Shown here: positions 22,854 through 34,916 of the stretch, in pieces
Position numbering within the stretch: the first letter of the stretch is position 1
Layout: every line of letters begins with the position of its first letter
NCBI GenBank assembly: GCA_030765065.1
Contig: CM060979.1
Coordinates: 20,365,001-20,429,000 of the forward strand
Length of the DNA stretch: 64,000 bases
Reading direction: 5' to 3'
From: Deroplatys truncata
Taxonomy: Eukaryota > Arthropoda > Insecta > Mantodea > Mantidae
Program-made: the position numbers and the translations under genes
Notes under the pieces: model-generated
Database searches by the model: none
What the model was told of the DNA's origin: nothing
The model's input: the letters and a program-made list of their open reading frames with translations, nothing else

Positions 22854-23141
22854 ATTTTTAATATAGCACATTTAGATTAACGCACTTAAAGATACAAACT
22901 GAATTAACAATTACAACAATCAATTAAATATTGTAATGAATGTGTTCATATTACCTACGTTAATTTACCTCAATATTTTGTATTCCTTCAAAATTTTAAT
23001 TTCCCCCCGTAAATTGTTCCCGACGGCGCAATTTGTGCCTCAACTTCCCCTGTGGGCGGTCCTGCTTGTAAAACAGACAAATACGCAGCATAATTTGCAA
23101 ACTAATGAAATGTTATGCTTATTAACATAACAGGCAATATA
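22854..23141. other. Unassigned AT-rich sequence
   Basis: No recognisable feature. Confidence 0.3.
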
Positions 23142-24057
23142 TGAGTTGTATTGTAGTTCAACTGTTGGGGAGCCGAACTTGAAGTAGTTGTAACCGCACG
23201 TATGGTACCCGGTAGCCTTCGTCCCAAAATTTAAACATATTAACTTTGTAATTTGACTGTTTATTTAAATATTATATATTTATGTTTGCCTCGGCTGCGT
23301 CAGTATTATTGTAGATACATGGATTTCTTAGCAGGGTGTGGTGCGACTGAAGAATGTAGACTTACACAGATTATAACTTTACTTCACTCCTTTTATTAAT
23401 GCTTGACACGATTTAAATAACACTTCACTGATATAGAGAGAGAGCTGTGAGATTTTTTTTATTAATTACTTGCACTTTTTAACACGTAAACTATTTTTGT
23501 CTCACACTGAATACGTATTAAATCTCTCGAGGACGCATCTCGCGTCCGGTTAGTAACACTGTCTACAAGCAACGCGTCCAGTTATGAGCACTGTCTACAA
23601 GCAACTGACTTGATTTCTAGCACCTAAAGTTGTAAATTTCTGTATTTCAAGTCTCTGATTGACCAATCGTAGTCCAATAGAATACTTTTATTTAACTTAA
23701 GCTTTTTTTCTGGTTGTTGATTGGCTATTTTATAAACTGTCAAAAAAATTACATCATTGTTGCTCCAAGAATGACTAGTTACATTATTACACTTTCTTAC
23801 TCATTATTGCCTCAAGGTTACCTCATTGTTAGCAACTTTTAACCAATTATTCTCACAGCTCCTACATTATTAAATTACGTAATACATTCACATAACATTA
23901 TTACACATGTATACAATAATATAAACATATATAAAGACTGTAATTTACACGTTTTATATATTGTTACTTACACATATTGCTTTAAGGCCGGCTGTTATTG
24001 AATTTATATATTATACAATTTGACTGAAATCATTTAAGTGTTAAAAATACTGCCTCA
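23142..24057. repeat. LTR-like repeat, relative of 27328-28356
   Basis: Collinear with the LTR at 27328 over most of its length. Shared blocks include GCTGCGTCAGTATTA, TTTCAAGTCTCTGATTG, TTGCCTCAAGGTTACCTCAT and TTCTCACAGCTC. It ends CTGCCTCA. The left edge is approximate because the 5' parts differ and no exact target duplication was found. No internal retroelement genes adjoin it, so a solo LTR is likely. Confidence 0.55.
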
Positions 24058-25164
24058 ATATGCAACATAAAATATTGCTTGGCAATTTAGTAATTAGGTT
24101 ACACACCAAGAGAGCATACTTCCTTATATCAGGGGGAAAAATGTGCATTTGCATTTAAATTCTGTCCCTAATTATATTCTGCATGCGTTTATCACGATGG
24201 TTCTGAATTTCATGGCAAAAAGATGCTGTCGTAAAGTACAACAGAACTGCAGCTCACTCCAGTCACTTATTTTGTGACACATAAAACATTCGTTCAATTG
24301 CGGAAGCAGAAAAACGTGGAAGCTTTTGGATTCTATTGTCACGCATTCTTTAGAAATATTTGAAACAAACATCTCATCAGCACACAAGCATTACTTGCAT
24401 TCGCCATTGAATGAAAGGTTTCCATGCGCCCTGGCATTGCTTGACTGTGGCAGGCATACACGTTTCTACGTGACATCCATACTATATCCGTTTCATTTGG
24501 TGCAGTATTACCCAAACATGGGAATCATATTTACATGCGTTGGCTTGTTTTGAAGGTCGCGTTTTCTTAATGTGACCTCTCTCAACATCCATTACCAGTC
24601 AGGCATTGCGTTGGCTTTTTTACTCACGTACAGTTCGTTTACTTTACCTCGTGCCTGCTTGTATAGCCTAAGTTTCGTGTGTATGTAAATAATGTGGAGG
24701 TCATTCTCTTCGATGTGCAGCCCATTAATAACACTAATGTTGTCTGATGCAAAACTATTATGCATAACAACCTCAGTTATGCGTTTTCAAAGGGAGACGA
24801 ATAAAATACATAAATATCAAAACGTAAGACTTGAGTTTTCTTATAAAACTCAAAGTGCTTTATGACAAATTATTACGACTTTATTTCACATCCACCCCCG
24901 AAAATTTAGTTTGCGATTTGGCCGGTAGCAGGCACTTTGTGTCTGGTGTTCATACGGGAGAACCTCCAACATTTGAACGAAAAATACAGCTAGCCTTACG
25001 CGAATGGCTGATTTAGGCCCGTAAGCCGCAAAGCGTAGCCCAGGGTTGAGAGCCCTAAGCCGCAAAGCATAGCCAAGGGATGTTTTTATAAATAGAAGAG
25101 TGGAGCCTTGCGGCCAATGACAGGGCGTAGCCGCAGGATCTGCAGTGGCGGCTTGTGATTTGCA
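24058..25164. other. Unassigned sequence
   Basis: No gene recognised; the frames at 24172-24387 and 24326-24553 have no identifiable domain. Near 25015-25085 the phrase TAAGCCGCAAAGC-TAGCC is duplicated with about 40 bp spacing. Confidence 0.3.
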
Positions 25165-25452
25165 TTTACATATTGCTTGTTATTCCCTTAAATTTGCCAA
25201 TACTTTTTCTCAAATGGAAATTCGCTATTCATTTTTATGTCCTGGACATGCAAAGAGAATGCAATGCGCCACATAGCAACCAGCTCTTAAAATATTTGAC
25301 TATCGCTTAAAGCCTACCAATTCCCCTTGCTCCTACAAGAAAATTAGCAATAAGATTAACATCTCGATTAACATGAAGTATATGGAGAATAAGCGTTTGT
25401 AAAAATAGTTTGTACAAGAGTAGACAAAGTCATGTGAGTGTATAACATCAGA
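25165..25452 (+). mobile_element. HINE-like 3' part
   Basis: From ATTGCTTGTTATTCCCTTAA to the hairpin and ACATCAGA. The 5' half is missing. Borders a mariner relic. Confidence 0.75.
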
Positions 25453-25460
25453 TTTATTTT

Positions 25461-26402
25461 CTTAGGGGTGAATTTCGTGAAGGACGCGCAAGAACTGCCG
25501 TTACTGATGAAAATATTGCAGCTGTTCGAGCAATGCTTGAAGAAGATCGACGGACATCTTATGAATTTATTCGGGCGATATTGGGCGTTGGCATGAGTCA
25601 AATCCAAAACATCGTACATCAACAGTTAGACATGACAGAATTTTGTTGTCGATGGATTCCGCATAAACTGGCTCCCGATAAGAAAAAAAAAAAAACAATG
25701 CATTGATTGGTGCAGAAAAACTCTGAAAAAATTCCAAGACGGCATTTCCTTACTGGCGAGATGAATCTTGGATTTATTGTTATGATCCTGAAAGAAAGGT
25801 CAATCGGCTCACTGGGTCTTTCGAACAGAACCCAAGCATGCAAAAGTCCGACGAATTCACAGTGCCGGTAAGATGGTTGCTAGTGTTTTTTTCTTTCTAA
25901 AGCTGGCCATATTGCTACTGTAGCATTAGAAGATAGACGAACCGTTACTGCTGATTGGTACCCAAATGTCTGTTTACAGCAAATTTGTGAAAAATTCGTG
26001 GAAAACACCCAAAAGGAAAAATAATGTTAGTCACGGCAATGTATTGTCGCATACAGCAAAACTAACAATTGAGTATTTGGATATCCTAAAGGTCAGCATC
26101 ATGCACCCTCCACCATACAGCCCTGACTTAGCACATTGCGATTTCTTTTTGTTTCCAAAAATTAAAGATAAAATGTGTGGAATCACTTTTTCGTCATCAG
26201 ATGAAGCAGTGGAACATTATAAAAACCTGGTTTCTGAAGTGCCTCATTCCTTTAAGGCATCATTGCTTTAAGGACTGATTTCATCGAATGCAAAAATGTA
26301 TTCATGTTAAAGGGGAGTATTTTGAAAAACAATAAAATCATTTAAATTTTTTAAAACTAATCCTAGTTTGATTTTTTTTTTTAATTTTCAGTGTCAGCTT
26401 TG
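25461..26402 (+). pseudogene. Decayed mariner transposase
   Basis: Pieces in different frames read, in order, REGRARTAVTDENIAAVRAM, DRRTSYEFIRAILGVGMSQI, RWIPHKLAPDKKK, DESWIYCYDPE, a VALEDRRT-like remnant, SHTAKLTIEYLDI and PPPYSPDLAHCDFFLFPKIK. This is the mariner order: helix-turn-helix, WVPHEL-like linker, then the DD34D catalytic core with ESWIY and YSPDLAPCDFFLF. Frameshifts, stops and a changed HDN box make it inactive. The N-terminus is missing at the HINE border; the right inverted repeat ends near 26402 before TA. Confidence 0.85.
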
Positions 26403-27060
26403 TATATGCCAGCTTTGTGTATTAGTATTTAAAAAGCAAGGTAGTATTTTTCGCAAAATTACGATATCTGCATCGTGTGCGAACAACTTATTAATTAGTA
26501 TAATACATAAAAGCAAAATAAAATGTTTTTTCTTCAAGATCGCTAAAGAATATCTGTATGAAGTTCAAAACACTTTTATAATTGTGGTAGCGCTGCATAT
26601 GACAAAATTTTGAAATTATTTAGACTAAAAATGCAAGATTTAAAAATTTAAGTGTGGGATTCATAAGGAGGAAAAGTTGTGTGCCTCATGTGTTAAACTG
26701 TTAATTAAGGATACAATATGCAGATTTAGAACTATATTACAAAGTATCCATTTTCGAATAAAACATCTAAGAAATCCTTTAACATCTATGTAAGGCTTAG
26801 CTTAGGCTTCAAACGTGCTATATTACTATAAGAATCAAAGAGTAGAACGCTGGCACGAAATTCCTCCACGAACTCAGACGAAAATTATAAATTCGATACA
26901 GAAAGTTTAAGATTGCTGGTGGCATGTTTAATTGGCACGTTTTGTCAAGTTTTTCGGCGGTGAAGAATTGGTAAGAAACTGCATTATTCCGGTTGCTATA
27001 AAGTAAGATTCCAAAAGATAAGTTTATCCAGGCGTACCGTGGAAAGAAAAGCAAAATGCT
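26403..27060. other. Unassigned AT-rich sequence
   Basis: No recognisable feature; short frames without motifs. Confidence 0.3.
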
Positions 27061-28690
27061 TCTGATGTGTTACACTCACATGACTTTTTCCACACACTCT
27101 TGTACAAACCCTTCTTACAAACGCTTATTCTTCTTTCTACTTCTGTTAATAGAGACAGACATTTTCAGAAATTGTCTTATTGCATATTACCTTGTAGGGA
27201 CAAGGGGAATACAGTAGGCTTTGAGAGAGGGAGAGAGAGAGAGAGAGTGAGAAAGAGAAAGGAATAAGGAGTTTCCATTTGAGAAAAGGATAAGGATCTG
27301 AAAATTTAAACCAATAACAAGGAGTATTGAAGGAGGTGGGTATTTAGCCTCACGCTTGGGAAGCCAATTTGAAGATGATAAATACCCCATGTATGGGAGC
27401 CAACTTGAAGAAGTTATTGTCTTTAGGAGTTTGTTGTTTGAGTTTTGCACCACGCTTTTGGCGTTAATTTGAAGTGGATTGTTTGTTACGTAATATGTGG
27501 CTACGTATTAGAAGCCGATTTGAAGATGTATTTTTGTTGTTACGCTCCAAGTTTAAAAAATATATTTTAATTTTGTTATTAAACTGCTTCTATAGATATT
27601 ATTTATGTTTATGTTGGCCTCAGCTGCGTCAGTATTACTTTAGAGACACGTTTCTCTTAATCAGGGCGTGGTGCAACAAGAATGTAGGCTTACACAGATT
27701 TTAAGTTTAAATTCACTTCTTTTTATTAATTCTTGACACAAATTAAATAGCACTACACTGATATCAAGAGCTATGAGATTCTTTTATTTAATACTTGCAC
27801 TTTGTTAATGCGTATACATAATTTTCGTTTCACACGAATACGTAATATTTCTTTAGAGAACACATCTTCCATTCGGTCACTACCAAGGTCTGCAGGCAAC
27901 TGAACATATTTCAACAGTTCAAACCCGTAAACTTCTGTATTTCAAGTCTCTGATTGGCTAATACTAGCCCAATAGAATACCTGCATTTTACTAAAGCTTT
28001 TTCTGGCTGTTGATTGGCTAATTTTAAACTGTCACAAAATTTACATTATTGCTGCCCTAAATATGACTAGTAGGATTTAAACTCTTAAACTCAGTATTGC
28101 CTCAAGGTTACCTCATTGTTACCTCATTGTTAGCAACGTTAAACTTATTATTCTCACAGCTCTTACATTATTAAAGTCGTAATGTATTCACATAACATTA
28201 TTAAACATGTTTACAATAATATAAGCATTTGCAATGACTGTTACATACATTTTTATAAATTATTACATACACATATTGCTTCAAGGCAGGCTGTTATTGA
28301 AATTACATATTATATAATTTAATTGAAATTATTCAAGTGTTAAAAATACTTCCTCAGTATTTCGGAAATGGTTAACTCCACAACATATATATTTGACATA
28401 AATTGTTACTTTAACAAGATCTACATTTGTTATGTACTAAGATTTTGTCTATCTCTTACGTTTATCAATTATGCAAAAGTCATTTTGCATGAACACGACT
28501 TCAGAGGCTATTTCCATAAAATACATGTCATTTGTCATGAAAATATCTTAAACAAATCCTATTTTAATCAAAATGCTTAGAGCCATTTTTGAGCAAATGA
28601 AAGATAAATAAACATTTTCTACGTAAAGGGTAGTTTGAGGTGGGGATATTTCTTGAAAATCTTCGTGTTGCATCCTTGGAAGGTTGAAGC
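27061..28690 (-). mobile_element. HINE-like copy split by a solo LTR
   Basis: 3' part 27061-27327 (tip TCTGATGTGTTACACTCACA, with an internal GA run at 27227-27262) and middle part 28361-28690 (TTCGGAAATGGTTAACTCC to the CATCCTTGGAAGG block). The 5' tip is absent. The LTR between them has a 4-bp target duplication. Confidence 0.75.
27328..28356. repeat. Solo LTR with 4-bp target duplication
   Basis: 1029 bp with ends TGAAGGAGG ... ACTTCCTCA (TG...CA), flanked by GTAT on both sides (27324-27327 and 28357-28360). It sits inside a HINE copy whose sequence resumes exactly afterwards. The first 200 bp hold spaced copies of GCCAA-TTGAAG. A 4-bp duplication would suit a gypsy-type element. No internal region remains. 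Confidence 0.75.
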
Positions 28691-28976
28691 AGGCATTAAG
28701 ATCGAAAATAACTTGTAAGCCCTAATAAAAAATATTGGTATAACAGAAATCCCATGGAATGGATAGTGAAATTTGATGCATTGTATATGAAATTATTAAT
28801 GTATTATTGTTTTAAAATACCGTTTGTGTCATCAACTTTGCCTTGACCTTGAGCATTTATATATGTTAAATTATTAATTAGAATTGTGTTTATTGCTGTA
28901 CTGGGAGATAAAAATGAGTAACGTTGAAAATACGTTAAATAAAGTGATCCAAAGAGATCCACTTCACAATAAAATA
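28691..28976. other. Unassigned AT-rich sequence
   Basis: No recognisable feature. Confidence 0.3.
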
Positions 28977-29200
28977 TCTGATGTGTTACACTCACATGAC
29001 TTTCTCTACTGTTGTACAAACTATGTTTACAAACGCTTATTCTCCATATGCTTCATGTTAATCGAGATGTTAATCTTATTGCTAATTTTCTTGTAGATGC
29101 AAGGGGAATATGGTAGGATTTAAGCGACAGTCAAATATTTTAAGAACTGGTTGCTATGTGGCGGATTCCATTCTCTTTGTATGTCCAGGACATAAAAAAA
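28977..29200 (-). mobile_element. HINE-like 3' part ending at internal A-run
   Basis: Intact 3' tip, then stops after GTCCAGGACATAAAAAAA, where the next copy begins. Confidence 0.75.
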
Positions 29201-29201
29201 T

Positions 29202-29540
29202 TCTGATGTGTTACACTCACATGACTTTCTCTACTCTTGTACAAACTATTTTAACAAACTCTTATCCTCCATCTATTTCATATTAATCGAGATAAACATT
29301 TGCAGAAACGATCTTTTGACATGCAAAGAGAATTACATTTTACACATAACGACCAGTTCTAAAAATATTTGACTATCGCTTAAGGCGTACAATGTTCCCG
29401 TTGTTTTGTATTTGCAAGGGCAATATAGAAATACAGTAGCCTTTAAGCATATGCATATATCTTAATAGCTGGTTGCTAGGTGCAGCACCATTCCCTTTGC
29501 CACAGATTAATGCTCTTTGCATATGAAACACAAAAAAATA
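29202..29540 (-). mobile_element. HINE-like 3' part ending at internal A-run
   Basis: Same layout as its left neighbour: intact TCTGATGTG tip, stopping at CATATGAAACACAAAAAAA. Confidence 0.75.
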
Positions 29541-29811
29541 TGTGTTACATTCACATGACTTTCTCTACTCTTGTACAAACTATTTTTACAAACGCTTATT
29601 CTCCATCTTCTTCATGTTAATCGAGATAAACATTTGCAGACTATCTTATTGCTAATTTTCTTGTAGATGTAAGGGGAATATATATTTACAAGGGCAATAT
29701 AGATATACAGTAGCATTTAAGCACATACATATCTCTTAATAGCTGGTTGCTAGGTGCAGCACCATTCCCTTTGCCACAGATAACACTCTTTGCATATCCA
29801 AGACAAAATAA
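29541..29811 (-). mobile_element. HINE-like 3' part ending at internal A-run
   Basis: Tip lacks its first bases (starts TGTGTTACATTCACATG). Stops at CCAAGACAAAATA, the same internal position as the two copies to its left. Confidence 0.7.
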
Positions 29812-30653
29812 TCTGATGTGTAACACTCACATGACTTTCTCTACTCTTGTACAAACTATTTTTACAAACGCTTATTCTCCATATGCTTCATGTAAATCGA
29901 AATATCGAGATGTCAATCTTATTGCTAATTTTCTTGTAGATGCAAGGGGAATATGGTAGGTTTTAAGCGATAGTCAAATATTTTAAGCGCTGGTTGCTAT
30001 GTGGCGCATTTCAATCTCTTTGCATGTCCAGGACATAAAAAAATGAATGACGAATTTGAGAAAAATTATAAGTATTGGAAAATTTAAGGGAATAACAAGC
30101 AATATCTCGAAAATGGTTCACTCAACAACAACAACAATGTATATGACATAAATTCTGTATTTTAACGCGATCTACATTTTTTGTGTAGTAAAATTTTGTC
30201 TATCTCTTATGGTTTACCAGTTATGCAAAAGTCGTTCACAATGAAGAATACTTTTGGAGACATTCCCAGAAAATTCAAGATATACATTTTATTTTTCATG
30301 AAAATATCTTAAACATATGATATTTTAATCAAAATCGTTAGTCATTTTTGAGAAAATTAAAATTTTCGAAAAATGTTCCATGTAAAGGGTAATCTGGGGT
30401 GGGGGATTTTCTTGAAAACCTTCGTGTCGCATCTCTGGACGATACTGAACCTAAATACCAAGTTTGGTGTTTATCTGACTGTTCGTTTCTGAGTTATGCT
30501 GTTCACAGACAGACACACACACGGACATGTTTCCAAAAATGCTTTTTTTGGAATCATGGGGTCTCAAAACATGTATTTCCAGTGAAATCTCGGTATCGAT
30601 TTTTGGGTGGAATACAATACTTCCCCTACTTACTATACGTAGTAGAGAAAGTA
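29812..30653 (-). mobile_element. Complete HINE-like element
   Basis: Both tips present (TCTGATGTGTAACACTCAC to ACGTAGTAGAGAAAGTA). Short microsatellite at 30507-30523. Confidence 0.85.
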
Positions 30654-30658
30654 AAAAA

Positions 30659-31542
30659 TCTGATGTGTTACACTTACATGACTTTCTCTACTCTTGTACA
30701 AACTATTTTTACAAACGCTTATTCTCCATATGCTTCATGTTAATTGAGATATCGAGATGTCAATCTTATTGGTAATTTTGATGTAGATGCAAGGGGAATA
30801 TGCTAGGTTTAAAGCGATAGTCAAATATTTTAACGCTGGTTGCTATGTGGCGCATTCCATTCTCTTTGCATGTCCAGGACATAAAAAAAACGAATAACGA
30901 ATTTGAGAAAAAGTATAAGTATTGGAAAATTTAAGGGAATAACAAGCAATATCTCGAAAACGGTTCACTCAACAAAAGAAATGTGTATGACATAAATTGT
31001 GTATTTTAACGCGATCTACATTTTTTGTGTAGTAAAATTTTGTCTATCTCTTATGGTTTACGAGTTATGCAAAAGTCGTTCACAATGAATACTTTTGGTG
31101 ACATTCCCAGAAAATTCTAGATATACATTTCATTTCTCATGACAATATCTTAAACATATAATATTTTAATCAAAATCGTTAGAGCCATTTTTGAGAAAAT
31201 TAAAATTTTCGAAAAATGTTCCATGTAAAGGGTAGTCTGGAGTGGGGGGATTTTCTTGAAAACCTTCGTGTCGCATCTCTGGAAGATACTGAACCTAAAT
31301 ACCAAGTTTGGTGTTTATACGACTCTTCGTTTCTGAGTTATGCTGTTCACAGACACACAGACACACGGACACACAGACACACAGACAGACACACAGACAG
31401 ACACACACACGGACATGTTTCCAAAAATGCTTTTTTTGGATTCAGTGAGTCTCAAAACATGTATTTCCGGTGAAATCTCGGTATCGAATTTTTGGGTGGA
31501 ATGCAATACTTCCCCTACTTACTATACGTAGTAGAGAAAGTA
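30659..31542 (-). mobile_element. Complete HINE-like element
   Basis: Both tips present. Begins six bases after the end of the previous copy, in an A-run. The microsatellite at 31350-31412 mixes ACAC and AGAC units. Confidence 0.85.
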
Positions 31543-32343
31543 AAAATGAATAACGAATTCCCATTTGGGAAAATATGTATTGAAAATTTAAGGGAATAAC
31601 AAGCAATATCTCGAAAATGGTTGACTCAACAAAAAAATGTATATTATTTTAATTGTGTATTTTAACGCGATCTACATTTTTTGTATAGTAAAATTTTGTC
31701 TATATCTTATGGTTTGCCAGTTATGCAAAAGTCGTTCACAATGAAGAATACTTTAGGAGACATTCCCAGAAAATGCAAGGTATACATTTTATTTGTCATG
31801 AAAATATCTTAAACATATGATATTTTAATCAAAATCGTTAGAGCCGTTTTTGAGAAAATTAAAATTTTCGAAAAATGTTCCATGTAAAGGGTAATCTGGG
31901 GTGGGGGAATTTTCTTGAAAACCTTTGTGTTGCATCTCTGGAAGATACTGAACCTAAATACCAAATTTGGTGTTTATCCGACTGTTCGTTTCTGAGTTAT
32001 ACTGTTCACAGACACACAGACAGCTGATATAGCTCAAATTATCCGATAATTTCCAAAGGCTTCTTTTTTCCCTCTTTCATGGGAAATAATATGAGAAATT
32101 ATACGAAATCCTGGTATAATTAAAATATAAACTTCAGGATGACCAAAAAATCAAAATAAATGTTGATAAAGAATTGGATCTCCTCCCCGACACACACACA
32201 GATACACACACGGATATGTTTCCAAAAATGCTTTTTTTGGATTAAGGGGGTCTCAAAACATATATTTGCGGTGAAATCTCGGTATCGAATTTTTGGGTGG
32301 AATACAATACTTCCCCTACTTACTATACGTAGTAGAGAAAGTA
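31543..32343 (-). mobile_element. HINE-like 5' part, continuation of an interrupted copy
   Basis: Starts at AATGAATAACGAATTCCC, which is the sequence expected right after the internal A-run where the copies at 28977-29811 stop. It therefore completes one of them. It reaches the 5' tip at 32343. An unrelated 165-bp segment (about 32028-32192) splits its microsatellite. Confidence 0.8.
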
Positions 32344-32406
32344 AAAAATACTGTGATAGTACAAATTATGTAACAGAAAGTAAGAATTCAAGTAGTAGTA
32401 TTACGT

Positions 32407-32445
<39 letters not shown>

Positions 32446-33109
32446 TTAAATGTGTTATTCTTATGTTATTTATTCCATGCAATAATTCCAAACTATGTGA
32501 ATTTGTTTTACGATCCATAGCAATAGTTTAAATAAATAAGATTCACTGAGAAAAGGAGATACTTACAGGGAAAGAGGAAGAAGTGTACAAATCCAGTACG
32601 AGAACTATCAAATATTTCCAACGAGAAGTGACAAAGAGTTGATTATTGTAATAAAATGAACGTCTACAAGTAATTAAAGCATATATGAAAGTAAATCTTT
32701 GATATAATTGTCATTATTCGTCGTTAAAGCACATTGAGAAATAGAATAAAATACGTTATAGTGGAAGTACACTTATTGGATTTATTATTCATATAATAAA
32801 TATCTTAGCTTCAACATACGGAAAACCTGAGATAAGACTCAATATTGCCACGACTTAGACCTAGTAGATTTGATGTTTTTAAATATATCTTAAAATATAA
32901 CGGACATAAAGAAATATTCAAATATTTTTGCTACGCGTTGCACACATGCCCACAACAATATTACTGAATAAAAATGATCCGCCTGGAAGTCAGTTCTACC
33001 ACTCTAGACACAAATTTGCCATACCAAGTTTGTGAGAGGCGCGGTAAATTCAAATCGAGCATTTCACAGTACACACCATCTGTATCTCTAATAAAACAGG
33101 AGATTGACT
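32344..33109. other. Unassigned AT-rich sequence with TA repeat
   Basis: (TA)n at about 32413-32441. The rest is unrecognised and has no frame worth noting. Confidence 0.35.
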
Positions 33110-33580
33110 CACCTCTTCAGTGACGAGAATCCTTACATCCAGGTCCATTTTAGTCTCGACTAGTTTCTTAAACCAGGCTCTTCACATGAGTCCTAAAAGG
33201 TTCATCGGCGTTTTATCTGTTGATCGAACTGCCCATAGAATAGGACCATCAAGACCAATCCATCTTTAACCAAATTGTGTATAAGGTACTTTGCATTGGC
33301 TGCAAAGTTTGTCGGCACCACATGAGCGTGCAAACGATCTGCGGTACTTTGTTTAGGAACTGTGAGAGGACGCGCTGAAGAAACGTTTTGTAGGTAACTC
33401 CGTCCAATCTGTTGGGAAGTACATTAGACTCAACCACAAAATCACTTACAATACTAACCCTTAAAACATTTCCAAATTGAATTGGATTTAAATCATGAAA
33501 AAATGTATGCTTACAATTTCTGTGGCTTAAGCTATCGCAACTAACGCTGTTGTTTATGAAATTTATATCCATATAGCAGT
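33110..33580 (-). pseudogene. Decayed mariner-like transposase fragment
   Basis: The minus-strand frame includes NPIQFGNVLRVSIVSDFVVE, LPNRLDGVTYKTFLQRVLSQ and a W-IWLKMDWS remnant. The order matches insect Tc1/mariner-group transposases, where FSVNVWAGIVGD is followed by LPNRL-G-Y--FL and then the MWFQHDGAPAHF and RWIGRGGP blocks. Those later blocks are only faintly visible after frameshifts. Inactive. Confidence 0.65.
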
Positions 33581-33810
33581 TGTCAAAACAGATAAGTTCC
33601 GCAAATTCATTTCTTGTTATGTACTCTTTGTCAAGGGTGATATTGCAATCATTACTTCTACTTCTGTCACGTTGGATTGAAAGTAAATATCCCCCATCTC
33701 AAATTGGACACAGGAATCCATGTTAATCTCCCCAGCTCTAGATGAAAACTATGTGTTTCCAGTGTTGAAAGTAAGACTCAGATACCCCAACGCCACTGCG
33801 CCACCCTGCA
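33581..33810. other. Flank between transposase relic and coding-like patch
   Basis: Probably more of the transposase relic; no clear motif. Confidence 0.25.
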
Positions 33811-34550
33811 ATGTCTTCGGGCATTATACGGGCAAGCGCAGCGAGTTCAGTATCCGCGCAGCCGCAACCTAAACTCGGAGCTCTCAGCAGTCACTCAGCA
33901 ACCGCCAGCTCCGAACCGGACGATCATTGGAACCTCCTTACTGAAAAAACTGTTCCTGACACCAAACCGACCAACCATTGCGGGATGCAGTCCAGAACCT
34001 ACATGCTGAGGTTCTGAACATCAGCACCCGCTTGGGCAACCTGCAGGAAACGATAGTCAAGATCATCATCACCGTTCAGAAACATGGCTACGTCTTCTGC
34101 ACATCACTGAGCCTAGGTCCAGGACCATCAAGCCATCATCTCTGCAGCCACTTCCGGTATGCGAGACTTAAGTTCCATCCTCCAACAGCAGCTGGATTCG
34201 ACCACCACTTGCTACGGTCCTTGGATGAAGTCTTTAGCCAGCTCCTACATCGCCTACATAATTCTCCTCAGAACTCTGCCAGAATCCGATCGGTAGTCAC
34301 ATCGCTGGAATTTAATGACCTTCAACCACCTCAAGCCCAACAGAACTCGCAGATGGATTGTTTAATAAAGACCTCACCTTCCTAAGCCACTTCATTCTCC
34401 GGCTCCTTGTCAGAGCTTCGGTCATTGGCATCTTATCTCACTGAGCGATAGCACTTGTTTGAGCGTGCCAATAACGAGGGTTCTCAGGCGGAACCCCACA
34501 CGCATCCTGTACACCCTTCATAAAACTCACACCGTCACCAACAAAAAAGT
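33811..34550 (+). pseudogene. Coding-like, GC-richer segment of unknown origin
   Basis: Clearly more GC-rich than its surroundings, with one frame open for 135 codons (33978-34385) and fragments of other frames before and after. The peptide has heptad-like polar stretches (AVQNLHAEVLNISTRLGNLQ) and then Q/S/H-rich sequence; a later fragment reads LTER-HLFERANNEGSQAEP. It could be a broken retroelement ORF1 or a processed host gene. I do not recognise a family and assign no function. Confidence 0.35.
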
Positions 34551-34916
34551 CACTGTTTAAATGCTGGATAATTTAAATTAATGTTAAGGGATTGATAATA
34601 TCAAAATGATTGAAGTAAGTTTTAGTGTACGTTTTTCCAGTATTAAGCTTTTGACAAATCATAGCTTCAAAGGAAATAATTACGGTTTGTTTTTTCCTCT
34701 TTTCAGATATCGTGTTTAGCTTGCCTGGTGTCCAGTCCCTGTTGCACCGTTCCAGGAGTCTTTGGGGGTAAGTATTACGTGAACTGTAAAACATTTGGTC
34801 GTGCTGAGGTCGCCTTGTGACCTAACCAATAAGCCATGGTGCCCTTATCCTTTCTTCTATTTTAATAGGTTTTGTTTTGTAAATACACGCATCTAGTTTT
34901 TATTATTATCTGTGTT
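34551..34916. other. Unassigned sequence
   Basis: No family recognised. A tRNA-like phrase on the minus strand (TTATTGGTTAGGTCACAAGG near 34815) is too weak to call. Confidence 0.25.

Noticed and set aside
24172-24553. Possible zinc-finger protein fragment
   Set aside because: A few Cys and His residues occur but without C2H2 spacing, on either strand.
30399-31531. Recurrent peptides containing SYAVHRH-THTHT-DMFPKMLF
   Set aside because: They recur wherever the HINE repeat occurs, including in the other frames and strand. They come from the repeat and its CA microsatellite, not from a gene family.
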